Origin: Janthinobacterium lividum
Lineage (GTDB): Bacteria > Pseudomonadota > Gammaproteobacteria > Steroidobacterales > Steroidobacteraceae
DNA length: 12,576 bases
Assembly: GCA_943327025.2 (NCBI GenBank)
Contig: CALPVO020000033.1
Coordinates: 1 to 12,576, forward strand
Direction of reading: 5' to 3'
Below the pieces are notes generated by a model that worked only from the letters and a program-made list of their open reading frames with translations, ran no database searches and was not told the origin of the DNA. The stretch's first letter is position 1; every line of letters begins with the position of its first letter. A program made the translations under genes and the position numbers. Of the stretch, positions 1 to 6,123 are shown piece after piece.

Positions 1-157
1 CCAGGACCAGATCAAGCGCCCGCTCGCGGAAGAACTGCTGTTCGGCAAGCTGGCCAATGGTGGCAACGTACATGTGACGGTTGTTGGCGATAACGCCGAG
101 GCTTTGAAGCTGGTTACTCGCGCTGTCGACGAGCCCGAACTGCTGACGCTGCATTAA
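1..157 (+). CDS. clpA: ATP-dependent Clp protease ATP-binding subunit ClpA, C-terminal end (partial)
   Basis: Only the last 51 codons are present, read from base 2 to the TAA at 155-157. The translation contains QDQIKRPLAEELLFGKL and then GGNVHVTV. This closely resembles the end of E. coli ClpA (QDNLKKPLANELLFGSL, GGQVTVAL), the small subdomain of the second AAA+ module. ClpA is the hexameric unfoldase that feeds substrates, including ClpS-delivered N-degron proteins, to the ClpP peptidase in the cytosol. The gene runs rightward and converges on the leftward block that starts at 227. In E. coli clpA is also close to infA and aat, which supports ClpA over ClpB or ClpC. The N-terminus, both Walker motifs and any clpS lie outside the window. 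Confidence 0.93.
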   Translation, partial: QDQIKRPLAEELLFGKLANGGNVHVTVVGDNAEALKLVTRAVDEPELLTLH

Positions 158-162
158 GCAAC

Positions 163-217
163 GGGAGCAAGCTCCCTCCTAGAGGGAATGGGTGGCGGCA
201 GGGTCCCTCCTTCAGGG
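163..217. repeat. Cluster of three short inverted repeats between convergent genes
   Basis: The gap between the clpA stop (157) and the convergent small gene (ends 227) holds overlapping hairpins. The first is GGGAG / CTCCC at 163-167 and 172-176. The second is TCCCTC / GAGGGA at 173-178 and 182-187 with a 3-nt loop. The third is TCCCT / AGGGA at 203-207 and 213-217. The second and third units are imperfect copies of one another, both of the form TCCCTCCT..AGGGA(A)TGGG. The first two share bases and so exclude each other. No T-run follows on either strand, so a classical intrinsic terminator is not obvious. A degenerate REP-like intergenic repeat or a weak bidirectional stop are both possible. 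Confidence 0.5.
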
Positions 218-226
218 ATGGGCTGC

Positions 227-700
227 TCAGATTGCCCGTCGCAAGCGCAGCGACGGCGTGGTGCTACCCCGTTCCAGTTGGACGGTAACCATATCCAGCG
301 TGTCGCCATGCAGTGCTTCCAGCGTGGCGCGGCAATTCATTCCACTGTCTGGGGTTGCGTGCAACTCACAGTCGGATTGAAGTCCGTTCCACTTTGGCAG
401 ATCGAACCCGGCCAGCATCACTGGTGCGTCCACGGTGCCGAAGGAGACTGATAGCCACTCCCCATAGGCCTGCCGTTCGCATTCGATGAGCAGACCATAG
501 CGGTTTGGGTCGAAGGCGAAACGCTGCTCGCCAATGAGCACGATGCCGTTGCCATTGAAGATGGCAAAATGACGATTACTGCCATTGTCAGCGGAGAAAC
601 GGCAGGCAGAAAACTCTACCGAGATGGCGGCATCCTGAAAAGGGATGATGTTGTTGATGAGGCCACTGGCTGTGGCACTCAGCGTAAAGTTCCAGTCCAT
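227..700 (-). CDS. Hypothetical protein, 157 aa, lower G+C
   Basis: I do not recognise this protein. The chosen start is the ATG at 698-700 (MDWNFTLSATASG), 7 bp after the stop of the upstream zinc-ribbon gene. A Shine-Dalgarno-like GAGGA made partly from that TGA stop lies 4 bases before it. An in-frame GTG at 763 would overlap the upstream gene and is less likely. The product has no evident signal peptide or membrane segment. It is a mixed, probably beta-rich sequence with scattered cysteines (in SACRF, IECER, SDCEL, MNCRA). Its DNA is poorer in G+C than the neighbours: 47-55% in three 60-bp blocks counted between 481 and 660. It probably forms a two-gene unit with the zinc-ribbon gene and converges on clpA. 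Reality as a gene is likely but not certain; no function is proposed. Confidence 0.6.
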   Translation of the reverse strand: MDWNFTLSATASGLINNIIPFQDAAISVEFSACRFSADNGSNRHFAIFNGNGIVLIGEQRFAFDPNRYGLLIECERQAYGEWLSVSFGTVDAPVMLAGFDLPKWNGLQSDCELHATPDSGMNCRATLEALHGDTLDMVTVQLERGSTTPSLRLRRAI

Positions 701-707
701 GGATTCC

Positions 708-905
708 TCAGTCGCTGTCCTGCTGGCTGGTTGGCCAGGTCGCTTCAGCGCCGCAACGGCCACAGCGATAACGCCGCAGGCGCTGGCTACCGAATCGTTC
801 CCATAATCGGTCTCGCCAATTACGGGGAATTCGCATCACATCCGGATGGCCGCATTTGCGGCAGTATTTCTGTTCCTGTTCTGCGGTCTTTGCTTCGGCA
901 AACAT
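708..905 (-). CDS. Small four-cysteine zinc-ribbon protein, 65 aa
   Basis: The protein carries CRKCG at residues 15-19 and CGRCG at about 48-52, separated by a basic, aromatic stretch (NWRDRLWERFG, LRRYR). This CxxC-X(~30)-CxxC layout, ending in an RYRCGRCG segment, resembles small zinc-ribbon proteins common in proteobacteria. Zinc binding by the four cysteines is inferred. The ATG at 903-905 is preferred because AGGGGA lies 9 bases upstream. An in-frame ATG at 1011-1013 would add 36 residues with no match to the fold. The gene is 7 bp from the following 157-aa gene, whose ribosome site overlaps this stop. The leader upstream (906-1083) separates it from the response regulator. It may act as a nucleic-acid or protein adaptor, but nothing in the sequence fixes a role. 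Confidence 0.68.
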   Translation of the reverse strand: MFAEAKTAEQEQKYCRKCGHPDVMRIPRNWRDRLWERFGSQRLRRYRCGRCGAEATWPTSQQDSD

Positions 906-1042
906 TCGGCGCGTATCCCCTACTCGGTGCAACCAGTGCGTGTGAACACCACTGGCGATTACTGTCCGAGGAAGAGTTTTGCTGGCGCCGGGAGCGAAAC
1001 CTTGCAAAACCATGCGTTTTCGAGCGGTATCGCTATCTTTGG

Positions 1043-1069
1043 ACGGTCAAAAGTCTGAAATGTGACCGT
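1043..1069. promoter_or_regulatory. 7+7 bp inverted repeat in the leader between the response regulator and the zinc-ribbon gene
   Basis: The arms are ACGGTCA (1043-1049) and TGACCGT (1063-1069), a perfect match around a 13-bp spacer, 15 bp beyond the response-regulator stop (1084). On the leftward transcript the hairpin is followed by CCAAAG, not a T-run, so it does not look like a terminator for the kinase-regulator operon. On the rightward strand TTTT follows, but no rightward gene ends here. It lies about 140 bp upstream of the zinc-ribbon start, in a 178-bp non-coding stretch that also holds a weaker AAAAC / GTTTT pair at 1006-1020. An operator for a dimeric regulator or an mRNA stabiliser is possible. 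I see no convincing -35/-10 pair in this stretch. Confidence 0.4.
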
Positions 1070-1083
1070 TTTCTCGGGAAAGC

Positions 1084-1776
1084 CTAGAGAATTTTCACTA
1101 CAACACAGAGTTGGTAGCCCGCGCCCCGCATCGGCTGCAGGCATTCCGGCGCCGCGCCGACCAGCAACAACTTCTTGCGTAAGCGCGACAGGCGTACTTC
1201 GATGCGGGCCTTGTCTTTGGCAGTAGATTCGATCTGCAGGAGTTCAAGCAACTGCCAGTTTTCCAGTTGCTGGTCGGGGGCACGCACCATTGCGGCCAGT
1301 ACCACAGCTTCATCCGCTGACAGACCTTGCTCACCTGCGGGTCCGGTCAGACACCGCCGGAGGGGTTCCAGTGTTAGGGGAGCCTGCCCTACTTGTAGGG
1401 CGTGCTGCGAGCGTTGTGCGCAGCGCGCCACGGCCGCCAGCAGTTCGCGCGGGTCTACCGGCTTGATGAGGTATACGTCAGCACCACTCTCGTAACCGGC
1501 CACACGGTCGTGAATGGCCGACAGGGCGGTCATGGCAATGATGCCTAGCCCGGGCTGGGAACGGCGCAGGCGTTGCATGAGTTGCAGCCCGCTCTCGCCG
1601 GGTAACTGTATATCCAGCACAGCAACGTCGATACGGGCGAGAGCTACTTCGTCACCTAGCGCTTCAGCGCTCTCCACGCCCACTACCCGGTGCCCGGCGG
1701 CGGTCAGCACATCGACTACGGACTCGCGCAACAGTTGGTGGTCTTCGACCACGACGATACTCAGCAGGGAATCCAA
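1084..1776 (-). CDS. Two-component response regulator, receiver plus winged-helix (OmpR/PhoB type)
   Basis: This is a 230-aa cytosolic regulator. The receiver domain spans about residues 5-120, with acidic pocket E11-D12, phospho-acceptor D55 in VLDIQLPGESG, T83 in MTAL and K105 in LIKPVDPRE. A C-terminal winged helix follows from about 132 to 225 (RIEVRLSRLRKKL recognition region, RGAGYQL wing). The start is TTG at 1774-1776, overlapping the kinase gene by 16 bp, with GAGG 8 bases upstream. There is no other start in that frame that keeps the first beta strand. Co-translation with the kinase at 1761-3686 makes it the cognate partner. Its targets are unknown; the inverted repeat just downstream at 1043-1069 is one candidate. 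A two-component activator role is established for the family, while the stimulus and regulon are not visible. Confidence 0.9.
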   Translation of the reverse strand: MDSLLSIVVVEDHQLLRESVVDVLTAAGHRVVGVESAEALGDEVALARIDVAVLDIQLPGESGLQLMQRLRRSQPGLGIIAMTALSAIHDRVAGYESGADVYLIKPVDPRELLAAVARCAQRSQHALQVGQAPLTLEPLRRCLTGPAGEQGLSADEAVVLAAMVRAPDQQLENWQLLELLQIESTAKDKARIEVRLSRLRKKLLLVGAAPECLQPMRGAGYQLCVVVKIL

Positions 1777-3686
1777 ATTTTGAACCTCGTGGTGTTCGGG
1801 AGCGGCTCGTAAGTAATCTGCCCGTTCAATCGTTCCATTAGTTGCTTGGATAGATAAAGGCCAAGGCCGGCGCCAGAGTACTGGTGCGCGCCCGGACTGC
1901 GATAGTACTTACGGAACACGCGCTGCGGGTCCGGCAAACCGGCGGGGCCCGGAGTGTTGTCCACCGCTATGCTGAGGCCAATCGCTCCATTCATTACTTC
2001 CGGCTGAACTTCTAGTTTAGTGGTCCCGTTAGTCATGCCGTATTTCAAGGCATTGTCCAACAACACGGAAATGATCAGGCTGAGAATTCTGCGGCGGGTG
2101 ATTGCGGCAGGGGAATTGGCGGCGATGTGCAACTGCACGCGTTCGGGTGCCCGGCATTGCTGCACGAGTATTGGAATTTCCAAAGCCGGGTTCCAGCGGT
2201 CCGGGCTTTCCGCTACGGCGTCTCTTTCCAGATGGGCCGTTTGCAGGCAACGTTCCACCAGCGAATCCATGTTGCGGATTGCCTCTTCCGCGCGGAGGCG
2301 TGCGGCGGGCATAGTACGCGCGGCATCGAGCGAGAAACGCAACACCCCAAGCGGCGTGCGCAGTTCATGGGTGAGCATGAGCAACAAATCGCGGGTTTCG
2401 GCGTGTTGTTGGCTCTGCAAGGTAGCTTCGCGTTGTGCTTGTTCGCGCGCGAGTCGGTCGGTCAAAGCGGTTGTCAGGGCTTGTCGGGAATCTTCACCAG
2501 CCTTGATCAAAACGCTGGTACCCATGGCTAGGTAGAACGCCATAGCCAGCACCAAGGCGGTGTCCGGCGTTAACTCCGCCAGCATACCGACCGTGTTAAT
2601 CCAAACCACCAACACGAGGACGGCTACGCCCCACTTGGCCTGGGTCAATGGGATTTTTCCAAATGCCGGGCCTGCAAGCGGCAGACTACGGGAAACGTTA
2701 CCGAGAGCGATGATGAGGGACAGGGGTAGAGAGATAAACATCAGGCCCCAGACAATCTCGGTGTAGTCGGACAGGGCGCCGAAAGCGGACGAAAAGAGCG
2801 CCAATACCCCGGCGCCAGTGAGCACAGCCAAGGCACGGTGCCACCGCGACCATTGTTTGTCGGCCGACAGCAATAGCAATATGAAGATGAGATAACCAAC
2901 CGGAACGGCGAGCCGCCAGAACTCGAGGGGCAAAATGCTGGCGGCTAGCTTGAGTTTGCCAATGTTGGTGAACGGGGGCGGGGAAAGCGTGCTAGCCCAG
3001 AGCGGCAGCATAGACAGCCGGTCCACCAAAAAACCGAGAGCCAGAGGGTCCCAACCGCGGCTGCCGATACGGACTAACGCGAGCAGGCAGGAGAGGACGC
3101 CTAATCCGCCTGCTGCAAAGACAGATGCCGTCTCGATGAAGTTTAAGGCGATCGCTTTCTCTGGAGCGACGACGCGAAAATTCACTCTTGGGTAGCCCGC
3201 ATGGGGAGAGAACCGAACATAGGCCTCGGTGGTACCCGGGCAAAGGTGAAAATCGCGCCAGTCGGAGAAGGAGTCTGGGAGGGTGTTGTTGGCTGGCGGT
3301 TTGGTCGCGGCGCAGTCATTCGGGAAGTCGGCTTGAAAAACCGTGATGTCGGCGCTGCTGCCGTGTCGTATTTGCAGCAGTAGTGGCTGCGGCGACGGGC
3401 TCCAGCGAATATGTACCCAGAAGTGGCGTCCATGCCGACGGCCGTCGATCACGCCGTGAAATTTCTTGAAGTCCTGGCGTCGTGCCTGAACTTCAGCGAA
3501 GGAGAGGCGCTGGTCGGCTTCGTCCAGGATGAACGCCTCGGCCAAGCGGTCTGAATGGGGAATGAACGGCGAAGAGCCAGCATGCGTGCTGGCGTTGAAT
3601 AGCAGTAAGCCCACCAGCGCCAGTGCGCTGGATGCTAGCCGCGTGAGCGTAGAGCTAAGGGAGAAGAAACCCGCGCCCGTTCGCAT
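1761..3686 (-). CDS. Membrane sensor histidine kinase with periplasmic DISMED2-like and 7TM modules
   Basis: The 641-aa protein starts with a signal-like segment (hydrophobic about 12-31, possible cleavage after THA at 36). A periplasmic domain follows (about 40-180, containing WVHIRW and two cysteines, 125 and 149, that could pair) and resembles 7TMR-DISMED2 carbohydrate-binding-like sensors. About seven hydrophobic helices lie between 185 and 397. The cytosolic transmitter has a short coiled coil (400-432), the H-box MLTHELRTPLG with H440, the N-box LLDNALKYG with N545, VDNTPG with D576, an F-box VFRKYYRSP and the G2 box GAGLGLYLS (605-612). All residues needed for autophosphorylation are present. 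ATG at 3684-3686 has GAGGGA 4 bases upstream and sits 18 bp after the infA stop, too close for a terminator, so it is probably read through from infA. It overlaps the regulator gene. The ligand is unknown. Confidence 0.9.
   Translation of the reverse strand: MRTGAGFFSLSSTLTRLASSALALVGLLLFNASTHAGSSPFIPHSDRLAEAFILDEADQRLSFAEVQARRQDFKKFHGVIDGRRHGRHFWVHIRWSPSPQPLLLQIRHGSSADITVFQADFPNDCAATKPPANNTLPDSFSDWRDFHLCPGTTEAYVRFSPHAGYPRVNFRVVAPEKAIALNFIETASVFAAGGLGVLSCLLALVRIGSRGWDPLALGFLVDRLSMLPLWASTLSPPPFTNIGKLKLAASILPLEFWRLAVPVGYLIFILLLLSADKQWSRWHRALAVLTGAGVLALFSSAFGALSDYTEIVWGLMFISLPLSLIIALGNVSRSLPLAGPAFGKIPLTQAKWGVAVLVLVVWINTVGMLAELTPDTALVLAMAFYLAMGTSVLIKAGEDSRQALTTALTDRLAREQAQREATLQSQQHAETRDLLLMLTHELRTPLGVLRFSLDAARTMPAARLRAEEAIRNMDSLVERCLQTAHLERDAVAESPDRWNPALEIPILVQQCRAPERVQLHIAANSPAAITRRRILSLIISVLLDNALKYGMTNGTTKLEVQPEVMNGAIGLSIAVDNTPGPAGLPDPQRVFRKYYRSPGAHQYSGAGLGLYLSKQLMERLNGQITYEPLPNTTRFKIWIPC
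1785..1788 (-). promoter_or_regulatory. Ribosome binding site deciding the TTG start of the response regulator
   Basis: On the leftward strand the sequence reads GAGG, then 8 bases (TTCAAAAT), then TTG at 1774-1776. The site lies inside the last codons of the kinase gene. Spacing and strength are good, which favours a TTG start and translational coupling to the kinase. Confidence 0.6.
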
Positions 3687-3704
3687 GGGTTCCCTCGAGG
3701 CGGC

Positions 3705-3923
3705 TTAGCGGCCGCGGTAGGTGATGCGGCCCTTGCTCAGGTCGTACGGGGTCATTTCGACCGTGACGGCGTCGCCCGTCAGGATGCGTATGTAGTTCTT
3801 GCGCATCTTGCCCGAGATGTGGGCTGTGACGATGTGGCCGTTCTTCAGCTTCACGCGGAAGGTGGTGTTGGGCAGGGTCTCGACGACCTCGCCCTCCATC
3901 TGGAGTGCGTCCTCTTTGGACAT
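3705..3923 (-). CDS. infA: Translation initiation factor IF-1
   Basis: The 72-aa product ([19 protein letters not shown] at the start, then [33 protein letters not shown]) is nearly the same as E. coli IF-1 in length and sequence. IF-1 is a single S1/OB-fold protein that binds the 30S A site and supports IF-2 and IF-3 during initiation in the cytosol. The ATG at 3921-3923 is followed by the conserved N-terminus; the ribosome site is weak (AGG 7 bases upstream). The gene lies 72 bp downstream of aat, and that gap holds a possible promoter of its own. Directly downstream, 18 bp after its stop, comes the sensor kinase gene. This is unusual, as in E. coli infA is a short separate unit beside clpA and serW. 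Confidence 0.98.
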   Translation of the reverse strand: MSKEDALQMEGEVVETLPNTTFRVKLKNGHIVTAHISGKMRKNYIRILTGDAVTVEMTPYDLSKGRITYRGR

Positions 3924-3941
3924 TCTGTGCCTGTTGCCTGC

Positions 3942-3969
3942 TTTGTATAGGGCGCTGTCGGAATGACAA
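3942..3969 (-). promoter_or_regulatory. Candidate sigma-70 promoter for infA
   Basis: Read leftward, TTGTCA (3964-3969, five of six bases of the -35 consensus) is followed after 16 bases by TACAAA (3942-3947). The overlapping TATACA (3944-3949) would leave only 14 bases. The site sits in the 72-bp aat-infA gap and would give a leader of roughly 10-15 nt. If used, it would let infA and the downstream kinase-regulator pair be expressed separately from the acyltransferase and aat. Confidence 0.4.
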
Positions 3970-3995
3970 CGCCACTTTCGCGCGCGGATTGTGCG

Positions 3996-4841
3996 TCAAA
4001 CGCGCCCATCTTGCAATGAAACCCCGTCGATGGGCGCCGGCGCACGGTGCCATGAAGCACCCACACCTGCACTGTCTGTGCGCTGGGCTACCTCCGCAAC
4101 GAAATCCGCTCGGAGCATTTCGAACCCGCCGAGTGATTCCAGATGGGGCGTGTGGAACTGCGCGTCGATGAGCCCAATGCCGCGCTGGCGGCACTCGGCG
4201 GCTAAAGCCAGCAGGGCGACTTTGGAGGCGTCCCGGGCGCGACTGAACATGGACTCGCCCCAGAACATGCCGCCCAAGCTGACGCCATATAGGCCGCCGA
4301 CCAGTTCGCCGTCCTTCCAGACTTCGACGGAATGGGCGTCGCCGGCGGCGTGCAGGGCGGCGTAGGCAGCTACCATTTCCGGAACGATCCAAGTGGAATC
4401 AGGGCGCTGTTGTTCGTCGCTGCCTGCCGGGGTGAGGATGGACTGCTCAGTATCAGTAGGCAGATAGTTATTTGAATCAGTATCCTGATTCAATAGGTTG
4501 ATATGCTTGCCCCTGCTGACGCAGCCCGCCATGACGCCACTAAAATTTGTATCTAAACCAATAAGATAGCCACGGTTTCTCGCCGACTGTCGCAGGCTTC
4601 TCGGTACCCTTAAGGCCTCCGGTCGGAATACCATCCGCTGCGGTGGGGACCACCAGAGGATGGGTTCGCCAGCGGAGTACCACGGAAAGATGCCGTGGCG
4701 GTAGGCGTGCCTTAGCCAGTCGGGCGTCAGTGCGCCACCCGCGGCTAGCAGGCCGGGTGGGTGGTCAAGCGCGGAGCCGGCGGGCGGCAGCGCGCTGGGC
4801 GGTGCGTCCGCGTCGAGGTAGGGCAGGCGACGTCGCCTCAA
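3996..4841 (-). CDS. aat: Leucyl/phenylalanyl-tRNA--protein transferase with an internal insertion
   Basis: Aat adds Leu or Phe from aminoacyl-tRNA to proteins with N-terminal Arg or Lys, marking them for ClpS-ClpAP. Family motifs are clear: GLLAAGGALTP (30-40), HGIFPWYSAGEPILWWSP (49-66), TWI (150-152), HSVEVWKDGELVGGLYGV (170-187), FWGESMFSRARDASK (193-207) and LIDAQFHTPHL (224-234). The glutamate at 196 and the glutamine at 228 correspond to active-site positions in the E. coli enzyme. The length is 281 aa against 234 in E. coli. Much of the excess is residues 110-146, where about 42 residues separate C107 from T150 instead of about 7. That segment is Asn/Asp/Thr/Gln-rich and A+T-rich, with a perfect hairpin. 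The start is TTG at 4839-4841, sharing a TTGA overlap with the acyltransferase stop. RRRRLPYLD matches the usual N-terminus of relatives, so a later start is unlikely. The reading frame is intact. Confidence 0.95.
   Translation of the reverse strand: MRRRRLPYLDADAPPSALPPAGSALDHPPGLLAAGGALTPDWLRHAYRHGIFPWYSAGEPILWWSPPQRMVFRPEALRVPRSLRQSARNRGYLIGLDTNFSGVMAGCVSRGKHINLLNQDTDSNNYLPTDTEQSILTPAGSDEQQRPDSTWIVPEMVAAYAALHAAGDAHSVEVWKDGELVGGLYGVSLGGMFWGESMFSRARDASKVALLALAAECRQRGIGLIDAQFHTPHLESLGGFEMLRADFVAEVAQRTDSAGVGASWHRAPAPIDGVSLQDGRV
4472..4493. repeat. Perfect palindrome inside the aat insertion
   Basis: The arms are TTGAATCAG (4472-4480) and CTGATTCAA (4485-4493), nine perfect pairs around the loop TATC. 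The hairpin encodes aat residues 117-124 (NQDTDSNN) and lies in the middle of the extra segment (about 4404-4514). The 60 bp at 4441-4500 contain 23 G/C (38%). The heptamer TACTGAT occurs twice on the coding strand nearby. I found no clear target-site duplication. Confidence 0.75.
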
Positions 4842-6049
4842 GGTTTCGCGTCCCGCACATACGAAGCGGACGGCGCCCCCAAGGCGGTAGCTTCCGTCAG
4901 CTCCAGCGCCATCGGCTCGGCCTTGAACGGCACGTGTTCGCCGATAACGGCGGCGTACTGCTGCACCTGTCGCGTCTCCGCCGCCACGTAGCGGCCTACG
5001 GCCTCATGGAAACGCTCGTCTGCCAGCCAGTGCACGGAGTGGGTGAGGGTAGGTGCGAAGCCGCGTGCCACCTTGTGTTCGCCTTGGGTGCCAGGCTCGA
5101 AGCGCTTCAAGCCGCGCTCCAGCGCCAGCTCTACGCCTTGATGGTAGCAGGCCTCGAAATGCAGGCTGTGCAGGGCTTCTGCGGAACCCCAATACCGCCC
5201 ATAGAGCGTGTCTGCACCGGCAAAGAACACCGCCACGGCCACGGGTGCGCCTTCGAGGCGCGCCAGTTTCACGATGGGCTGGCCAGGGAGGGTGCGGACA
5301 ATTTCCGCGAAAAACGCGCGGTTCAGATACGGCTCGTTGCCACGGCGCCGGAAGGTGTCCGCGTAGAACTCGAAAACCTGGTCCCAGCCGGCCTCGTCGA
5401 GTTCGGCACCCGCGTAGGTGGTGAACGTTACTCCGGCTTCCAGCACCCGGCGGCGTTCGCGCTTGGCTTTCTTGCGCTTGTCAGCGGTGAACGTGGCGAG
5501 GAAGCCGTCGTAATCGCCGAAACCGCGGTCTTCCCACAGGAACTGGCAGGCCACACGGTGCAGGAAGCCGGCGGCCTCGAAGGCGGGCACTTCCGCAGCC
5601 TCCAGAAACTGCACATGCACGCTGGAGATGCCCTGAGCGCGCGCGAGTGCCTTTAAGGCTTCGGCGGCCGCGGTGCGTACGGTGGCGGGGTCCCGCCCTG
5701 GCGCCAACAGCACCCGTGGGCCGGTGGCGGGGGTGAACGGGCTGCAAGACAGCAGCTTTGGGTAGTAGTCGAGCCCGTGCCGGGAATAGGCTTCGGCCCA
5801 AGCGAAGTCGAACACGAACTCGCCCCAGCTGTGCGCCTTCAGGTAGAGCGGCATGGCGCCGGCGAGGCCGGCAGCGTCTTCGAGCAGCAGATGGTGCGGC
5901 TGCCAGCCGGTTTGCGGGCAGACCGAGCGGGAGTTTTCAGCGGCCGCGAGGAAGGCGTGGCGCAGGAACGGTACGCCCCGCTGGTTCAGCGCGTCCCACT
6001 CCGCGGCGGGCACGGCGGCGATGCTGGAGACGGTACGCGCCGTGAACAA
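4838..6049 (-). CDS. GNAT/FemAB-like N-acyltransferase (COG3146-type, DUF482)
   Basis: This 403-aa cytosolic protein carries the signature run of the COG3146 family: LYGRYWG (282-288), HFEACYHQGVELAL (297-310), FEPGTQGEHKVARGF (317-331) and THSVHW (336-341). The N-terminal half includes MPLYLKAHSWGEFVFDFAWA (66-85) and YYPKLLSCSPFTPATGPRVL. Members are predicted acyltransferases of the GNAT superfamily, often annotated as peptidoglycan-biosynthesis-like, but the acceptor is not established. The start is taken as TTG at 6047-6049, because AAGGA lies 11 bases upstream and no ATG occurs nearby in frame; this start is only moderately sure. The stop overlaps the aat start by 4 bp (TTGA), so the two are translationally coupled. 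Only 28 bp separate it from the trxB terminator T-run, so its promoter must be very close or lie inside that terminator. Confidence 0.85.
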   Translation of the reverse strand: MFTARTVSSIAAVPAAEWDALNQRGVPFLRHAFLAAAENSRSVCPQTGWQPHHLLLEDAAGLAGAMPLYLKAHSWGEFVFDFAWAEAYSRHGLDYYPKLLSCSPFTPATGPRVLLAPGRDPATVRTAAAEALKALARAQGISSVHVQFLEAAEVPAFEAAGFLHRVACQFLWEDRGFGDYDGFLATFTADKRKKAKRERRRVLEAGVTFTTYAGAELDEAGWDQVFEFYADTFRRRGNEPYLNRAFFAEIVRTLPGQPIVKLARLEGAPVAVAVFFAGADTLYGRYWGSAEALHSLHFEACYHQGVELALERGLKRFEPGTQGEHKVARGFAPTLTHSVHWLADERFHEAVGRYVAAETRQVQQYAAVIGEHVPFKAEPMALELTEATALGAPSASYVRDAKP

Positions 6050-6077
6050 TGGGCTGCAATTCCTTGATTAGACTATG

Positions 6078-6123
6078 AAAAAACAGCCCGCTGGCAGGTG
6101 TGCTTGGGTGCTGGCGGGTGCTG
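6078..6123 (-). terminator. Intrinsic terminator of trxB
   Basis: On the leftward transcript a stem forms between CAG-(CA)-CCCGC and GCGGG-CTG (right arm 6084-6091, left arm 6114-6123, with a 2-nt bulge), followed at once by six T (6078-6083). The long loop contains a repeat unit. Because the left arm is part of a tandem repeat, the copy at 6124-6133 can serve as an alternative arm. It sits 16 bp after the trxB stop and directly before the acyltransferase gene. Confidence 0.6.

Noticed and set aside
906..1013. An N-terminal extension of the zinc-ribbon protein to the ATG at 1013
   Set aside because: The added residues have no family resemblance, and the ATG at 905 has a better ribosome site; the ATG at 1013 falls inside a small inverted repeat.
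569..1087. A 172-codon rightward frame opposite the two small genes
   Set aside because: The leftward frames have good ribosome sites, tight spacing and a zinc-ribbon motif; this one has no recognisable domain and crosses the non-coding leader.
3655..4392. A 245-codon leftward frame spanning infA and part of aat
   Set aside because: It overlaps infA and aat in another frame, is extremely Arg/Pro-rich and has no recognisable domain.
4643..5656. A 337-codon rightward open frame opposite the acyltransferase and aat
   Set aside because: It runs across two well-supported leftward genes and shows the composition expected of a complementary-strand shadow.
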